From NCBI GenBank assembly GCA_951213105.1, contig OX578138.1, positions 62,979,826 through 63,043,825 on the forward strand: 64,000 nucleotides of DNA, in the 5' to 3' direction. Below, one piece after another: positions 1 through 10,806 of this stretch. Within the stretch, counting starts at the first letter, position 1, and every line of letters starts with the position of its first letter. Made by a program: the position numbers and the translations under genes. The notes under the pieces were generated by a model. It was not told the origin of the DNA, ran no database searches, and saw nothing but the letters and a program-made list of their open reading frames with translations. Origin of the DNA: Amaurobius ferox. Lineage: Eukaryota; Arthropoda; Arachnida; Araneae; Amaurobiidae.

Positions 1-1
1 G

Positions 2-40
2 AGACCCCGCGCTGTTCTAAACATCGATAATCGGAATTAA
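2..40 (+). pseudogene. Jockey ORF2 C-terminal tail
   Basis: The frame reads RPRAVLNIDNRN and then TAA at 38-40. The first eight residues are also encoded at the ORF2 end of copy 2 on the minus strand near 26880-26930. It is only the last dozen residues of the reverse transcriptase protein; the remainder is outside the window, so whether the full ORF is intact cannot be judged. Confidence 0.7.
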
Positions 41-98
41 ATGATCCCACCTCAAACATCTGAGTTTAAAATAAAACTCGCGACTATTATTTTATATA

Positions 99-99
<1 letters not shown>

Positions 100-133
<34 letters not shown>
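100..133. repeat. (AT)n microsatellite
   Basis: A run of AT dinucleotides inside the Jockey 3' UTR. The homologous position in copy 2 (about 26820-26840) lacks the run, so it expanded after the two copies separated. Confidence 0.95.
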
Positions 134-135
<2 letters not shown>

Positions 136-386
136 TAAACACTAAACTGCCAAAACGCTAGGTAACCCTTAGATCTGCATCAACCCCCAAACTGCTTGAA
201 CTCTAAATGTGCAACAAACTGCCACACTAGGAGCTAGGATAAATAATAAAAAGTAGTAAATAAAAACCTCGAACCTCCAATTAGGGTCACTGAATTAATG
301 TCACAGTTTGACGATAAGAACCACATATTGTAACTGGAGATTAAAGGCGCTTCGCGCCTGGTGCTCTGTCTTGTACGACACTACGT

Positions 387-904
387 ATTGCATTTCATTC
401 CGTTTCTGCAAAAACTAAGTAAGCTAGAACATTTTCGTAATAATGAAAATAGTAAATCCATTGGTTATTTCTCTGAAAAACCTCTGTTTCAACAAAATCT
501 TTCATGTTGTAGACTTCGAGGAGCAATTTGATAATAGCTCTTTAGATCTAGGTTCAAGACAAAGATCTACAAAGGGGTATGGAGAATCTGCGACTGTCCC
601 TGACGACCAGCCAGAAGTAAGAAAGAATAGCAATTACCTTACAACAGGCTGTTGACAGCAGTCAGTAGGGGAAGAGAATTGTTCAGTTGGAAGATAAAAT
701 ATTGCATTTTGCTATCAACACCAAATTGACAGAAACAGCTCGGCAAAAGGCAAAAAAAATTAACGACCAATCTTCAAACCTGCAGTGTTCAAAATTTCAA
801 AAATTATAATCCTAGTACTTCAACGAGTTTTAAAACAAATAAGTATAATCAGTTTTATTGTATAAATGAGTTCGAGGTCCAAATGTTCTATTTGGAGGTT
901 TTTC
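387..904. other. No recognised feature
   Basis: AT-rich sequence. A 70-codon frame at 443-655 has no recognisable motif and is probably chance. Confidence 0.5.
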
Positions 905-1990
905 GATAAGGAGAATATATAGAACTTCAGATCATTATCTTTTCTAATACCAGGCAAGTATTACGGTGGTGGCACTGCTCCTCTAAAGAATTCAGCAAAG
1001 AGAAAATCTTAAATTATCTTTAATTATAAAAAAAGACTAAAATATCTACAAAATTGTAATTATGAATAGCCAGATCATGCATAAATTGGGTGCATGGCCA
1101 CTCCTACATGTAGCCGCACCCATTTTATGCATTTAGAATTTTCTTAGAGCACTGAAATAGAGCTTATTTGCACCTTTTCCGTATAGAACTTCAGATCCTT
1201 TTCTTTTTCTAATACCACCTCCTTACAGCAAGATTTCCCGACATAATGCTACAGGTCTTTCTGATAGTCTTTCTGTATTGATCTGCGAAAAACCATCGAC
1301 CAGATAAATTCTGGAGCATGATTTATGAACCGCACTGTATAGAAGCCCAGGCAAGTATCACGGTAGCTCTGCTCCTATAAGAAATTAAACAAAGAGAAAA
1401 TCTTGATAATTACGTTTAATTATAGAAAAAAGGCGTTATTTGGAAAATATCTACAAAATCTTAATTGTAAACAGCTTGAACATGCATAAATTTTGTGCAT
1501 GGCCACTCCCACATTTATCCACGCCCATTTTTAGAATTCAGAATTTTCTTAGAGCACTGAAATCGTGTTTATTTGCTACTTTTTTTTGTAGTGAGGTCCG
1601 TACAGAACTTCAGATCCTTATCTTTTTTTTTAATACCACCTCCTTACAGCAAAATTTCCCGGCATAATGCTACAGGTCTTTCTGATAGTCTTTCTGTATT
1701 GATCTGTGAGAAACCATCGACAAGATAAATTCTTGAGCATGGTTTATGAATCGCACTGTATAGAAACCCAGGCAAGTATCACGACAGATCTGTTCCTATA
1801 AGGAATTAAACAAAGAGAAGATGTTGAAAATTACTTTTAATTATAGAAAAAATGCATTATTTAGAAAATATCTAAAAAATCTTAATTGTGAATAGCTTGA
1901 ACATGCAAAAATTTAGTACATGTCCACACCCACATTTACCCACGCCCATTTTTAGAATTCAGAGTTTCTTAGAGCATTGAAATACAGTTT
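905..1990. repeat. Tandem repeat, about 410-bp unit, about 2.6 copies
   Basis: The marker AGAGCACTGAAAT recurs at 1146 and 1551 and, with one change, at 1971, giving periods of about 405 and 420 bp. Each unit contains the same order of landmarks: a CAGATCCTT segment, TAATACCACCTCCTTACAGC, CAGGCAAGTATCACG, and a GCATGGCCACTCC segment. The first unit (905-1145) is shortened by an internal deletion. No coding potential was seen. Confidence 0.85.
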
Positions 1991-3145
1991 ATTTGCATTA
2001 AATATGAAAAGGGAGGAAATCAATGTTTATTCAGATGGTTTATTCCAGATTACTGTCCCAGCTGTTGCTAAAATGATCAAGAAATTAAACGGAAATTGAA
2101 AGACCAATTTGGTGTAGATGCGTCATATACGCAGGTCATGTAACGTAGCAATTCTGCCATTTGAATTCGAAATTTATTTCTATTTTTTTAAACCGGTTGT
2201 TTATAAGTACTTTTTTAACAGCAGCTATTTTGGTACCGTTGAATTAAGTCCAAAACGAATAAAATTATTCCATCTCCCCAAAATGTATGATTGCAAAAAA
2301 CCAATTTTTTTTATTTAACTACATCGATAATATTTCACAAATATATTTTATATAAAAATAGATTTTAACAGATAAATGTATCTGAACCATTATAGTAAAC
2401 ATCTAGAAAACTGCCACAGGAACGGGTGGCAGTAAATTAAAATAAGCAGAACAAATTAATGCTCTCTATAGCACCCACGGTTTGCTCGACATGGGCCTGA
2501 CTAACTTAATTATTTTTACCTTGTTCTGCGCGTATGACGGTGCGTTCATTTTGTTCTCGGACTCTCAGGAGGGATGGAAATTGTTTACTGCAACTGTCAT
2601 CTTACTCCACTACATCATGTCACTACATTTCTTTGAACGTCTGTAGATTCTGTGTGCACAGCACAATTTAAAATTTTTCAGCAAGTTATTTACGTCTGGA
2701 TATTGCGACTTCAAAATGAACAAACTATTTTTAACTGTTATAATGCCTGTGTTTTGGCAACTCATCACAAAGTTTACTCTGACTAATGCCCTATATATAC
2801 TGCCCATACATTATAAGAGCTCTACTTTGGACCCTGACATGACGAATCTTAATTCCCATTTCGTCAAGCTGACAACTTTTTCATTGGTTGCCGGTCTGAG
2901 AAGCCAGTCTCGTATAAAAGAACCTGAACAACACCTGGCAGACATTGGCCGGCTACGAGGTATAACTTGTTGAATTTGGTGTTGCTTGGTATGAAAATCC
3001 GCTGTGTGGAATTGCTCAAAATTTCATTAATGATTATTTAGAGCAATTGATAGTTACTTCTCTATTTTGCATATACTGTTAAATATTATATATACACACT
3101 GGATATACATTATATGTCAGTACTTCTACAGGGCTGTGTAGTTGC
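1991..3145. other. No recognised feature
   Basis: AT-rich. Short frames at 2118-2318, 2610-2807 and 2716-2973 show no domain, repeat or similarity to other parts of the window. Nothing supported as a gene. Confidence 0.5.
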
Positions 3146-3293
3146 GTTCCAAGCCGAATCCGGATAGTGACTTAATCCGTCACCCCAATACGCTTTTAAA
3201 TAAACCTTTTACACACATTCCATTATTTAAAAGGTTTATTTAAAAGCGTATTGGGGTGACAGATTAAGTCACTATCCGGATTCGGCTTGGAAC
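3146..3293. repeat. Near-perfect 65-bp inverted repeat (foldback)
   Basis: Arm 3146-3210 is the reverse complement of arm 3229-3293 with one mismatch (CCG against CTG in the middle of the arm), separated by an 18-nt loop. The loop motif ACACACATTCCATTATT recurs just outside the right arm at about 3305-3321. This suggests an inverted duplication rather than a classic MITE. As RNA it would form a long hairpin. Confidence 0.9.
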
Positions 3294-3321
3294 ATAAACC
3301 TTTTACACACATTCCATTATT

Positions 3322-3344
3322 GAGTCGGACGGTCTGGGTCTTCA
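3322..3344 (+). mobile_element. Extremely 5'-truncated SINE tail with 15-bp target duplication
   Basis: The insert starts GAGTCGGACGGTCTGGGTCT, which matches the 3' tail of the SINEs at 8848-9150 and 33932-34211. It is flanked by perfect direct repeats ACACATTCCATTATT at 3307-3321 and 3345-3359. Only 23 bp of the element were copied in. The target duplication argues for LINE-style target-primed insertion rather than chance similarity. Confidence 0.8.
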
Positions 3345-3359
3345 ACACATTCCATTATT

Positions 3360-4190
3360 TAATTTTTCTACATCTTCTGAATGTGGTTCTAACGTAACTT
3401 AACACTATTTAAGTGTGACTTTTAACAAAGGCATGTTGGCATGTGTTTTTAAGTGTAATTCATGATTCTAAAATATTCGAAAAACTTATTCAAACTTTAA
3501 CTTTTTATTTAATTTATATCTATATTTCCTTTTTAATCTTACTATTAACGTATATATTTAAAACACGGTTTAATACTTACCAACTGTGGTGTTCGCACTG
3601 CCGAACATTTTTTTCTGTTATATTTAAGGCGTGGCCTGTCATATTTAAGGTAGTTAATGGCAGGTACACTTCTTTTGCTTATCTGTGGTTACCTGTGGCT
3701 GCTAAAAGTCGCAAGAAATTCGTGAACGATAAATGCTAAACAAAGTCAGAAACGTGACGTTTGTGCTCCCAATAGTGACTTTCTTTTACCATAAGCAAAG
3801 TACTCAAATGCTGGAAACCTGCAATTATTAAGGTGATTACTTCCCTTTCGTTATCTACATGTTGTATGATTTTATGAAATGACTTTTATCCTTCCTAACA
3901 GCACATTTAGGAAAGACTTCAGCAATTTATTTCACTATTTTAAATGCATTTTTACATCCCCTACACTGCATAATATGCAATGTGTAGGTTAATTATTCTA
4001 ACACAGTTCAGTAATCTAAGTCGATATTTTTTGTTGTTGTTGTTGTTGTTCCTGATAGATTTACACCTTTGTGAGTTTAAAAACACCAGTTAACTATTTT
4101 CAGACGCACGGCTGGATTTGCATAAGTGTGTGTTGTGTACTTATCCGTTTAATTGGAATGTAATGTAAGCATATTTCAACTATATAAAAT
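3360..4190. other. No gene; short (GTT)n tract
   Basis: AT-rich sequence with a GTT trinucleotide run at about 4030-4051. A 98-codon frame at 3443-3739 has no recognisable domain. Confidence 0.5.
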
Positions 4191-4501
4191 AATTTCGTGA
4201 TATTTACATATTTTGATATACTTTGGTGCCCGTTAAATTTTCGAAATAATTAATAGATGTTTTTTTTTTTTACATTATAGCTCGAACAAAATAAATAAAT
4301 TGATATAAAAGGTAAAATATACACATTTATGTTTTGCTAATGATTGTTTTCTGTGGAATTTTTCATGAGAAATGTGTATATTTTACCTTTTATTTCAATT
4401 TATTTATTTTGTTCGAGCTAGAATGTAAAAAAAAATCTATTAATTTTTCAAAAATCTAACGCACACCAGAGTAAATCAAGATGTGTAAATATCACGAAAT
4501 T
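4191..4501. repeat. About 311-bp foldback / MITE-like element
   Basis: The arm from 4191 to about 4330 is the imperfect reverse complement of the arm from about 4370 to 4501. They share a TTTCGTGATATTTACA end, the CTCGAACAAAATAAATAAAT block and the GGTAAAATATACACAT block. A loop of about 40 nt lies between. The outer ends are AATTTCGTGA and TCACGAAATT. Arms differ by small indels, so the element is older than the 3146-3293 foldback. No target duplication is clear. Confidence 0.75.
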
Positions 4502-4950
4502 GCATGCAATAAATTCTGATATACTAAAATAAACAGTTTTGACGAAGTTTCCGGTTTATGGAAATTTTTACTACTTCACATAAATAGAAGCAAAAAATTA
4601 TCAAGTAAAAATTAAATGTTTAAAAATTTGGTGCAATTTTCCATTTTACATGAAAAGGGCAATATTTAGAAATTCAATTTGCATAATTAGCAAAATCGAA
4701 AGCGACAAAATTTATATTTAAGGAAATTTATGTACTGCTCACATAATTTGAATTTTATTTATTTATTAGATTGCTAAAAATCAACTGTTGGGAAAACCTC
4801 GCCCAGTATACAACTGTTTGCAAAAGCTCTGTAAAAAAAACAGAGATCAACAAAAGTAGCGATATATGTATTGGCCGCAATAAAAGAGACCAGGTCTAGA
4901 TATGTCTGAACGGGGAAATATTTTCCTGCTTAGAGTTTGTAAAGAGTCTT
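4502..4950. other. No recognised feature
   Basis: AT-rich sequence without supported genes or repeats. Confidence 0.45.
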
Positions 4951-5020
4951 GCTGCCCCAACCGGGAATCGAATCCAAGATCTCTGAACTAGCCAGCCGAT
5001 ACTCTATCTTTCAACTATTG
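4951..5020 (-). mobile_element. tRNA-derived SINE head or tRNA pseudogene
   Basis: On the minus strand the segment reads GATAGAGTATCGGCTGGCTA, then GGATTCGATTCCCGG, then TTGGGGCAGC. The middle part is a good RNA polymerase III B box and the first resembles the D-arm/A-box region of arthropod tRNA-related SINEs. Acceptor pairing cannot be completed, so a functional tRNA is unlikely. It differs from the SINE at 8848. Confidence 0.5.
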
Positions 5021-5514
5021 ACACGACTTTGTAAGCTCTTATTGTCTAAGTGGACTCTACATAGTTCACTTTGTATTTATTTAAACCCTTGAGTAAGTGT
5101 GAATACAAAGTGACGAAGAAAAATAGAGAGACAAAATAAATTATGAGAAAAAACAAGTTCTCCAAAGTCCTCTGCTGCACAACAGTGACGCACTAAAAGC
5201 AGAAAATAAATTTTAATTTCACGCAAAATTGAGCTCATTTGAGGGTGTGGGCAGTATTAGTTCAAGATAATACTATATAAATCTTATCATTATCCAAAAG
5301 TGAGATTGTGCAAATTTGTGAAAGGGAAATGAGGATGCAGGGAGATGAAAGAATTTCGACAGTTTTACGTAATATTAATTTTAGATAAAGAAAAATTTTA
5401 TATAGTATTGTTTCCTATTGAATCTGCCTTTCTCATTTACATTCGACGAATTTGTGTAGTATTAATTTTGTATAAGATTTATATAGTATAGTATTTTTTA
5501 CGATTTATATAGGT
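5021..5514. other. No gene; short inverted repeat
   Basis: A 12-bp inverted repeat (TCACTTTGTATT near 5059, AATACAAAGTGA near 5101) is the only structure seen. Confidence 0.45.
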
Positions 5515-6005
5515 ACTTTTCTTTGATGTCACCAAACTTATCGCATGATATTACATGTGAAAAGTGAACATATTTCACAATACCTAATATTTTTTTTATT
5601 TCATGTGATTTTTTAATACATTTATTTGAAAAATGTGTAATATCTCAAAAACGATACATACTGGAGTTCTAAAGTTTATGTTAATCGTTTTCTAATGAAA
5701 AATTACGTAAGAAGTGACTATTTGCGTAACTTTATTAAAGGTTTTGATTTTTTGATGAATTTTTCAAAATTTCGCTTGAATATTTAATGGGGTTCTGAAC
5801 ATTCAATTGCGTTTAAAAACAATAAGCTTCCAGTATTCATGAATTGTAATTTTTGTACCAAATTTCAATCAAATCGCTTCGTTCCTGATATATCGTCTCC
5901 AGAGACTCGTTGACACACACATCATCTCAAAAACATTTGATTCGTCCTCAGGGATGCTTGAAACACACTCTCACGTCAAAAATTCGAATTCGACTATTTG
6001 CTCAT
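5515..6005 (+). mobile_element. HLE-A fragment, 3' half, diverged
   Basis: It follows the HLE-A order from the ATCGCATGATATTACAT block to the CAGGGATGCTTGAAAC block, but the CA microsatellite is only a few repeats and the terminal hairpin is missing. It is the most diverged A copy in the left part of the window. Confidence 0.8.
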
Positions 6006-6770
6006 GTCTGTGCAATAACTAACTGCATTGCATCTCCGCAATTTATATAAAAATATATACAATGCACACATAGCAGAACTTGGATTGCCTATGGTTTAGT
6101 TTCTATAAAGAATGCAAGTTCAGTCTCTCTTCTTGCCTCTTTATATTTATCCAAATAGACAGAAAGAAGCCATCTACCAAACAACATTATATAATTCCAA
6201 TATAAACTAAAAGTTTATAACAGAAACCATATTTTTCATAGGTCACGACAGTCACTAAACATTCTATTAATAAACATGTTTATCGCCGCTTGGTTGAAAA
6301 AGGATGTTTAAATTAAATCTCAGAAACAAATTCAATGACTAATTAGCCTTTTTTGCCATTTGGGTATCATTCGTATGCGGTTTGAATACAATAGTTTGAA
6401 ATCTGAAGAAATGTATTTTGAGTATTTTGAAAATACAAAATACTCTGAAAATGTATTTTCGATACATTACCAAAATGCTTTGGGTTTTCCAGTTTAAAAT
6501 ACAAAATACAAATGTATTTTGAAAATGCATTTCAAATGCATGTATATTCGATACAGCTCAACTCTGGCCACGACTACATTTTGCTTCTCGATGTTTTCCG
6601 TGAGTTCAGATTGTTTTTGTCTATTTTCACTTTCATCCGTCACTGTTTTCTCCGTTTTTCTGTTGTATTTTGCACACTGAAGCGTATTCTAATTTTTTAT
6701 CTATTATTATTTTTTTTCTTGCTTCTCCATAGGAGATTATTAGCTTTTATAGCAGTTTGCATCTCTGTTT
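6006..6770. other. No gene; AT palindromes at about 6405-6540
   Basis: Around 6405-6540 the sequence is built from ATTTTGAAAATACAAAATAC-like palindromic words, for example AGTATTTTGAAAATACAAAATACT. Such words occur in some arthropod MITEs, but I cannot define ends. Confidence 0.5.
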
Positions 6771-8026
6771 GTTTTTAACACTTTTCAACAAAGTTGAAAA
6801 GGGTTTATTATGACTTTGTTCATTCTGTCTGTCTGTCCGTTAGCACTATAACTGCCATAAAAATGTCTTAATCAAAATGAAATTTTAGTATGTTGTTCAG
6901 AGGGTCTGTGGGACATATGGGAATATAAATGAATAATATCACCCAATTAGTTTTGGATTGAACCCGGGTTGAAAAAATGAAATACATTGAACCCTATGGG
7001 ACTTAATTTTCAAACATTTTTTAAGCGGATTTGAAATTCACAAATTGCTTCGAAAACTTTAAGTGATATTCAAATTATCCCATAAAATATATAAAAAAAT
7101 CAGCAAAATATATTCAGTAGTTTTTTAAATAAAAATTAAAATAATAATTACACATCTTATATGAAGCGATCACGTGACCATGATATGAAAAAATCACGTG
7201 ACCAGCTTCAAAATGAAATATGGCATCCATCTTGTCACGAAATCGTGAATTTTAAAGTTCTTTTTAATTCATATTGAGTGTTGAATCTGTCCTAAAACCG
7301 TATTATTTTTGTTTAAATTCTGTGCATCTACATACTGAAACAACGCAATTACAATATATTTTAGTTTAAATTATCATTCAAATTTGATAATTTCTACAAC
7401 GAAGCCTATTTTTCACTTATGAAAAATGTAAACAGCAAAATATGTAGAATGAGTTGTATAAGAACTGCTGTGTTTCTTTAACGCAAAATTATTTAGCTCA
7501 TGGAGTCTGCATAGATGAGATGAATGAAATATTCATTGATTTCACAGAGAGAAGGGCTATTTTTTTCGATGAAATTTTAAGCATAGAGTTTAATTACTTG
7601 TTCCTCCATGGTCTTAAGCTTTTAAAGAAAATAAATTATTATATTATTGTGATGAATGGGAAAATGTTTATGGATGAAATGCTGCTTTTATAGAGAGAGC
7701 CAGGCGTGTTATATTTCGATGGCGTCATTTGAATAACTTTCAGTTATTTTTGATAAGTTTTCAAATATAATAAATTATTATAGTATTATGATAATGTTAA
7801 AAACATTACCGAGAAGCCAGGCGATTTATTGACGTCATTTGAATGAAGTTCATTTTTTTCGATTAACTTTCAAGTTTTCAAATATAATAAATTAATGTAA
7901 TATTATGATAATTTTTAAAATATTACCGAGGAATGTATCGCATTTTAGAGATGTTTAAATGAAATTGCATTGAAGTTAGAAAGTGTTTCATAATCAATGC
8001 TTTATGCATGATTGATCTTTCTTGTT
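6771..8026 (+). mobile_element. Dispersed repeat E, copy 1
   Basis: It is homologous along its length to the reverse complement of 54099-55070. Shared landmarks run from GTTTTTAACACTTT, through TGACTTTGTTCATTCTGTCT and AATATCACCCAATTAGTTTT, to TTGATCTTTCTTGTT. A 9-bp hairpin, CTTTTCAAC AAA GTTGAAAAG, lies near the left end. The right part contains two to three diverged units of about 130 bp with TTTTCAAATATAATAAATTA and ATTACCGAG. Boundaries are set where the copies stop matching. No coding capacity; transposon class unknown. Confidence 0.8.
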
Positions 8027-8049
8027 TTATTTCCTGACATTGTTTACTT

Positions 8050-9207
8050 GTAGCCGTTTGCTTTCCACCGCGTTTCGGGTGTCATTCTAAGAATTCTGCA
8101 GCTTCGTGTTTTCCTGCACATATATAACATGTTATGGTATCGCTGCCACATTTGTGTTTGCAATGGCTAAATTTTAGACTATTTAGGCATATTTTTGGAC
8201 TTTCTACATATGGGAGAACTTTATACCTCGGATATCCAATGTTCACGTTGTTTCTGTTTGTTTTACATAGGATAACTGGATATTCAATAGGATAACTGGT
8301 ATTTTCTCTGTACTTTTAGGCTCAGTGAACGGTGTCAATTCTCTCTAATTTATCTCTTGATCCTTGAGTTCTTCAATAATTTCCTCTAGGTTCACTTCTG
8401 AGTGTATATCCCGTATTATCCATTTGGTGGTGATAGAGTCTTCTATTATTCTCGCACGTATAGGTACAGCATAATTTTTTTTCTTTTCCAAGAACCGGAC
8501 AGCGCTTTCGCCTGATTTGACAACCACAGTCACGTTGCCATTACTCGTTACGAATATATTTCTAATATCTCTATCAATGGCCTCTTTCTAAAGTTCTTTT
8601 TTGCAAGAGATTGGGTTAAATGGGATCTTCTCCACAGTACCGATTAGAATAATTTTAACTTATGTAATTCCGTTTTGGAATGCAGTTTGGAATTTTTCCT
8701 TATCCGAGAGGTTGTTACCTCTCCATAGACCAGAGTCGCTAAAGATTTTTTGTCGACTTACCTCCTGCACTTCGTTGTTTTGCCGAGCTACCAGGAAATT
8801 CCTCCATTCACTGCTCGTAAAAATTTTGACACAGAAGAAAACGTCCGCGGTAAACTGGGGCGCGGTAGCCCATTGGTTAACGCGCTGGAGTTGCACTCGG
8901 TAGGCCCGGGTTCGATTCCAGCCACTGCCAAAACTGCCGTCGTGTTCACGCGGAGTACGATCACGTTAAACATGTGGGTCCGTAAGTCCTTCCGAGAGGT
9001 TGGTGGTAGGGGAAGAAGGGTACGGTCCCTGTGGATGCCTCCCCCACTGGGTTCCGGTCCAAATTGGGTGGTACTTCCCGGCCGTCCAAACTGTTACCTT
9101 ACACCTTTCTGGTAGGTCGGACGGTCTGGGTCTCAACAACAACTACAACAACAGAAGAAAACGTCCGATCGCCCACTGTCGTGCCCATCGACCAAAAACC
9201 GCTCCTT
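8050..9207 (-). pseudogene. Decayed LINE ORF1 / gag-like relic, split by a SINE
   Basis: With the SINE at 8848-9150 and one target duplication removed, the minus strand gives a broken reading frame. Segments include ERFLVDGHDSGRSDVFF, then WRNFLVARQNN, then VTVVVKSGESAVRFLEKKKN (8345-8533), then an EVNLEEIIEELKDQEIN helix, then a Cys/His-rich part near 8110-8200 (HCKHKCGSDTITCYICAGKH). The order of a PRE_C2HC-like segment before zinc-knuckle-like cysteines is what Jockey-type ORF1 or gag proteins show. Several stops and at least one frameshift interrupt it. The family assignment is inference from this order, not a database match. Confidence 0.45.
8848..9150 (+). mobile_element. Full-length tRNA-derived SINE, 17-bp target duplication
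   Basis: The head contains GGTAGCCCATTGGTTAACGC (A-box-like) and GGTTCGATTCC (B box), the two internal RNA polymerase III promoter elements of a tRNA. A tRNA-unrelated body follows (GCGGAGTACGATCACGTTAA and later), then the tail GTCGGACGGTCTGGGTC and a CAA-rich end. Perfect direct repeats ACAGAAGAAAACGTCCG flank it at 8831-8847 and 9151-9167. It has no protein of its own and depends on a LINE partner. Confidence 0.92.
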
Positions 9208-9486
9208 ACTTGAATAACAAAAATTATCGCCGCTGTGTTGCCATTCTACCTAAAGAAATACGCGTTCCAAGTTTCAGAGCTCCTTGACACCATTTTTGCT
9301 CCTGTTCAATGAGAACTTAAGATGTCATAAAAGTTTCTTTTTTCTATACAATTATTTCAGTATTTTAAAATATTTCTGGTAAAAAACGTATTCAATTTCA
9401 AAATTTATTTACCAGCACTTTTAAAGAGCTCGTTTCAATCCGATTTACTCGAAACTCGATATTAATATGCCTTAAATTGGAAAAAA

Positions 9487-10252
9487 TCTGATGTGGGCAG
9501 GACACGACTTTCGCTGCAGATGCGCCTTTCGCTGCTTTAATCCATTAAATGGAGTTTAATTACACACATTAACGCTAAATTTGCATTTTTTATTCAATTT
9601 TTTGTAATTATTTGGTACCTGGAAATTTTTTTAAAGACGGCGTATCAAAAATGCAAAAAAACGCAAATAACATCAGAACGGTTAGTTCTAGATTAATGGG
9701 GTTGACCTTATTATTTTCCTCATCAAAAATTAAGTATAAAATAGACACCTAATTGATACATTTAAGCATACGTAGTCTTTTATTTTAGATTTTGACGATT
9801 TTTGCTGGCCATTTAGAAAAACAGGCAGGTTCTTCCTTTCCGAATCATACCGAAATCTAATCAACATCAGAGTATCCCACAACTAACCTATTTTCCAAAT
9901 TTTGTAAAATTTGGCCAATTATTATCTTAGCTAAAGTGGATACATATGATTTTTGCCGTCCATTTCGCAAAAAAGGTAGGTTGCTTTATCCCGAGCAGTA
10001 CCAAAACCTAATCAGCATCAGGGTCACCCACAAGGGACTTACCTACCAAATTTTATGGAATTCGATCAATTACTTATTTAGTCAGAGTGGTTACATACGT
10101 TGCACAGACAAACAAACACATACATCACGTTTAAAATTGTTTTTTTGTGTTCTAGAGGTGTCAAAAATGTACATCAGACGAAAACTCGAATTGCGATTTT
10201 CGAAATGATTCCAATACTCTCCCTATACATTACCATGTATTGCAGGGGCAGT
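9487..10252 (+). mobile_element. HLE-B copy 1
   Basis: The start reads TCTGATGTGGGCAGGACACG followed by ACTTTCGCTGCAGA, and the end is the hairpin CCCTATACATTACCATGTAT plus TGCAGGGGCAGT. Internal landmarks are the GACGATTTTTGC block, two CTAATCA(A/G)CATCAG blocks, and the ACAGACAAACACA tract. It lies in unit 1 of the tandem duplication and has mutations in both termini, so it looks inactive. Confidence 0.85.
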
Positions 10253-10477
10253 AAAAAATAATCTACTAAAAAGATCCATTTTTGTAAATTTTCCGCAGGC
10301 CGGAACAAAGCTTCGAATTTTTAGGTCCACATCTGCTACATCTGCATCCCATCTGCAACAGCAGAATACTTCTTAATATACCGGTCATGGGACACAATGT
10401 GGTACACCCCGCTTTTGAACATCCAAGCAGATTGTATCTCCGCTCCGTACTTCGATAACCAAAATTCTCGACGCTGA

Positions 10478-10620
10478 GTTGCCATTCTACCTAAAGAAAT
10501 ACGTTTTTCAAGTTTCACAGCTCCTTGACATCATTCTTGCTCCTGTTGTTGTGTTGCCATTCTACTTAAAGAAATATGTTTTCCAAGTTTCACAGCTCCT
10601 TGACATCATTCTTACTTCCT
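10478..10620 (+). repeat. Short tandem duplication, 75-bp period
   Basis: The segment starting GTTGCCATTCTACCTAAAGA at 10478 is repeated at 10553 with few differences. It lies inside unit 2 of the larger tandem duplication; unit 1 has a single copy. Confidence 0.85.
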
Positions 10621-10806
10621 ATTCATTGAGAACTTACGATGTCATAAACGTTTGTGTTTTCTATACTATTATATTTCAATATTTAAATATATTTCTGGCA
10701 CAAAGCGTATTTAATTTCAAAATTTATTCACCAGCACTTTTAAAGAGCTCGTTTTAATCCAATTTACACGAAACTCGATTTTAATATGCCTTAAATTGGA
10801 AAAAAT

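Larger units (their letters stand above)
1..386 (+). mobile_element. Jockey-clade LINE copy 1, 3' end (cut by window edge)
   Basis: This stretch matches the reverse complement of about 26571-26930, the 3' end of Jockey copy 2. The shared part comprises the last ORF2 codons, a roughly 340-bp 3' UTR and a terminus near TTGTACGACACT. It holds an AT expansion that copy 2 lacks. The body of the element lies left of the window. The Jockey assignment rests on the reverse transcriptase of copy 2. Confidence 0.85.

Noticed and set aside
8868..8935. tRNA-like sequence with A and B boxes
   Set aside because: It is the head of a 303-bp SINE with a tail and target duplication; cloverleaf pairing is incomplete. 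The same holds at 33940 and 47370.
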